Source: Cyanobacteriota bacterium
GTDB lineage: Bacteria > Cyanobacteriota > Cyanobacteriia > PCC-6307 > Cyanobiaceae
Direction: 5' to 3'
NCBI GenBank assembly: GCA_026389265.1
Contig: JAPLIE010000092.1
Coordinates: 1-39,259, forward strand
DNA length: 39,259 nucleotides
In this document: positions 38,972 to 39,259 of the stretch, in pieces
Numbering within the stretch: position 1 is the first letter of the stretch
How the letters are laid out: the number at the start of each line of letters is the position of its first letter
Program-made: the position numbers and the translations under genes
The notes under the pieces: model-generated
Database searches by the model: none
What the model was told of the DNA's origin: nothing
The model's input: the letters and a program-made list of their open reading frames with translations, nothing else

Positions 38972-39259
38972 GCGATCGAAGGGGTCTGGAAGAAGAAACC
39001 GGCAGCCAGGATTAAGTAGGCGGCCAGGAGCAGCACACCCTCCAGCCAGTCGGAGCGGCCATCGAGGCTGGCCAGGTTGCTCACCAGCACGGCCATGGCG
39101 ATCGCCACCAATTCATAGGGATTGAAGCTCAGATCGAGCGGATGGCCCAGGGCCGGCCCCACCAGCACCAGCACCGGCACCACCAGCAACGCAACCAGCA
39201 GGGTGGAGCCGAGCGCCACCGAAACCGCCAGATCCATCTTGTTGCGGCGCGCCATCGAG
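38968..39259 (-). CDS. Calcium/proton exchanger, C-terminal part (5' end outside window)
   Basis: The open frame runs off the window edge. ARRNKMDLAVSVALGSTLLV is the second conserved CaCA-family repeat (alpha-2 type, N-K-M-D-L-A-x-x-x-A-L-G-S) of Ca2+/H+ antiporters such as cyanobacterial CAX. Two or three membrane helices follow (VALLVVPVLVLVGPALG, LVAIAMAVLVSNLASLDG, WLEGVLLLAAYLILAAGFFF). It would export calcium using the proton gradient. Co-transcribed with the pentapeptide-repeat protein. Confidence 0.8.
   Translation of the reverse strand, partial: SMARRNKMDLAVSVALGSTLLVALLVVPVLVLVGPALGHPLDLSFNPYELVAIAMAVLVSNLASLDGRSDWLEGVLLLAAYLILAAGFFFQTPSIA

Noticed and set aside
1-39259. CRISPR array
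   Set aside because: No set of regularly spaced direct repeats was seen; the repeats found are palindromes or single duplications.

Overview
The window is high-GC bacterial chromosome, most likely from a freshwater or coastal picocyanobacterium (Cyanobium/Synechococcus type). The grounds are HIP1 octamers (GCGATCGC, e.g. 23671-23678, 36137-36144, 38292-38299), a relic of a cyanobacterial AbrB-like regulator, and the small housekeeping genes at both ends. Most of the window is a defence and toxin-antitoxin island.

Layout. 1-2886 holds chromosomal genes: the end of a glycosyltransferase, a DUF547 protein and an unusually low-GC FAD oxidoreductase. 2906-3058 is an AbrB-like gene fragment. 3098-29327 is the defence region. 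It has a divergent regulatory pair (P-loop kinase-WYL fusion on -, LysR-like protein on +), a SNF2-type helicase, a 1685-aa adenine-type DNA methyltransferase, and MNT/HEPN toxin-antitoxin genes in two orientations separated by an attC-like hairpin. Then come two unknown genes (one SAP-like), an AbiEi/AbiEii module, a 2211-aa helicase with DUF1998 and a terminal nuclease-like domain, a UvrD-type helicase with a RelE/ParE-like N-terminus, an MltR/DUF4145-like protein and a flavin-binding oxidase-like protein. The helicase/methylase/helicase-DUF1998 composition resembles class 1 DISARM (drmD, drmMI, drmA, drmB), but drmA and drmB look fused into one chain with a nuclease-like domain, there is no separate phospholipase-D gene (drmC), and a UvrD helicase is added. 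I read it as a DISARM-related variant; that is inference from domains and order.

A striking detail is that the AbiE module sits exactly at the start of the giant helicase gene. The first 94 bp of that gene occur twice, as a diverged copy before AbiE (17376-17469) and as the functional copy after it (19168-19261). Three ATGCA-N5-TGCAT palindromes (6634, 17275, 34047) have the T-N11-A form of LysR-family operators, and a LysR-like gene lies in the same locus.

29361-31911 is a toxin-antitoxin cluster: a decayed doc gene with an intact antitoxin, an intact prlF/yhaV pair, a mazF-like relic and an intact vapBC pair. 32685-33996 is a decayed IS5-family element whose transposase is broken by two copies of a 38-39 bp hairpin repeat showing compensatory base changes. 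34312-37216 is a minus-strand phage relic (scaffold-like protein, a small conserved phage-type protein, a terminase fragment) that surrounds a DMT transporter with a histidine-rich tail and lies next to a tRNA-Ser gene. The window closes with a pentapeptide-repeat membrane protein and the end of a calcium/proton exchanger, both on the minus strand. No CRISPR array or rRNA was seen.
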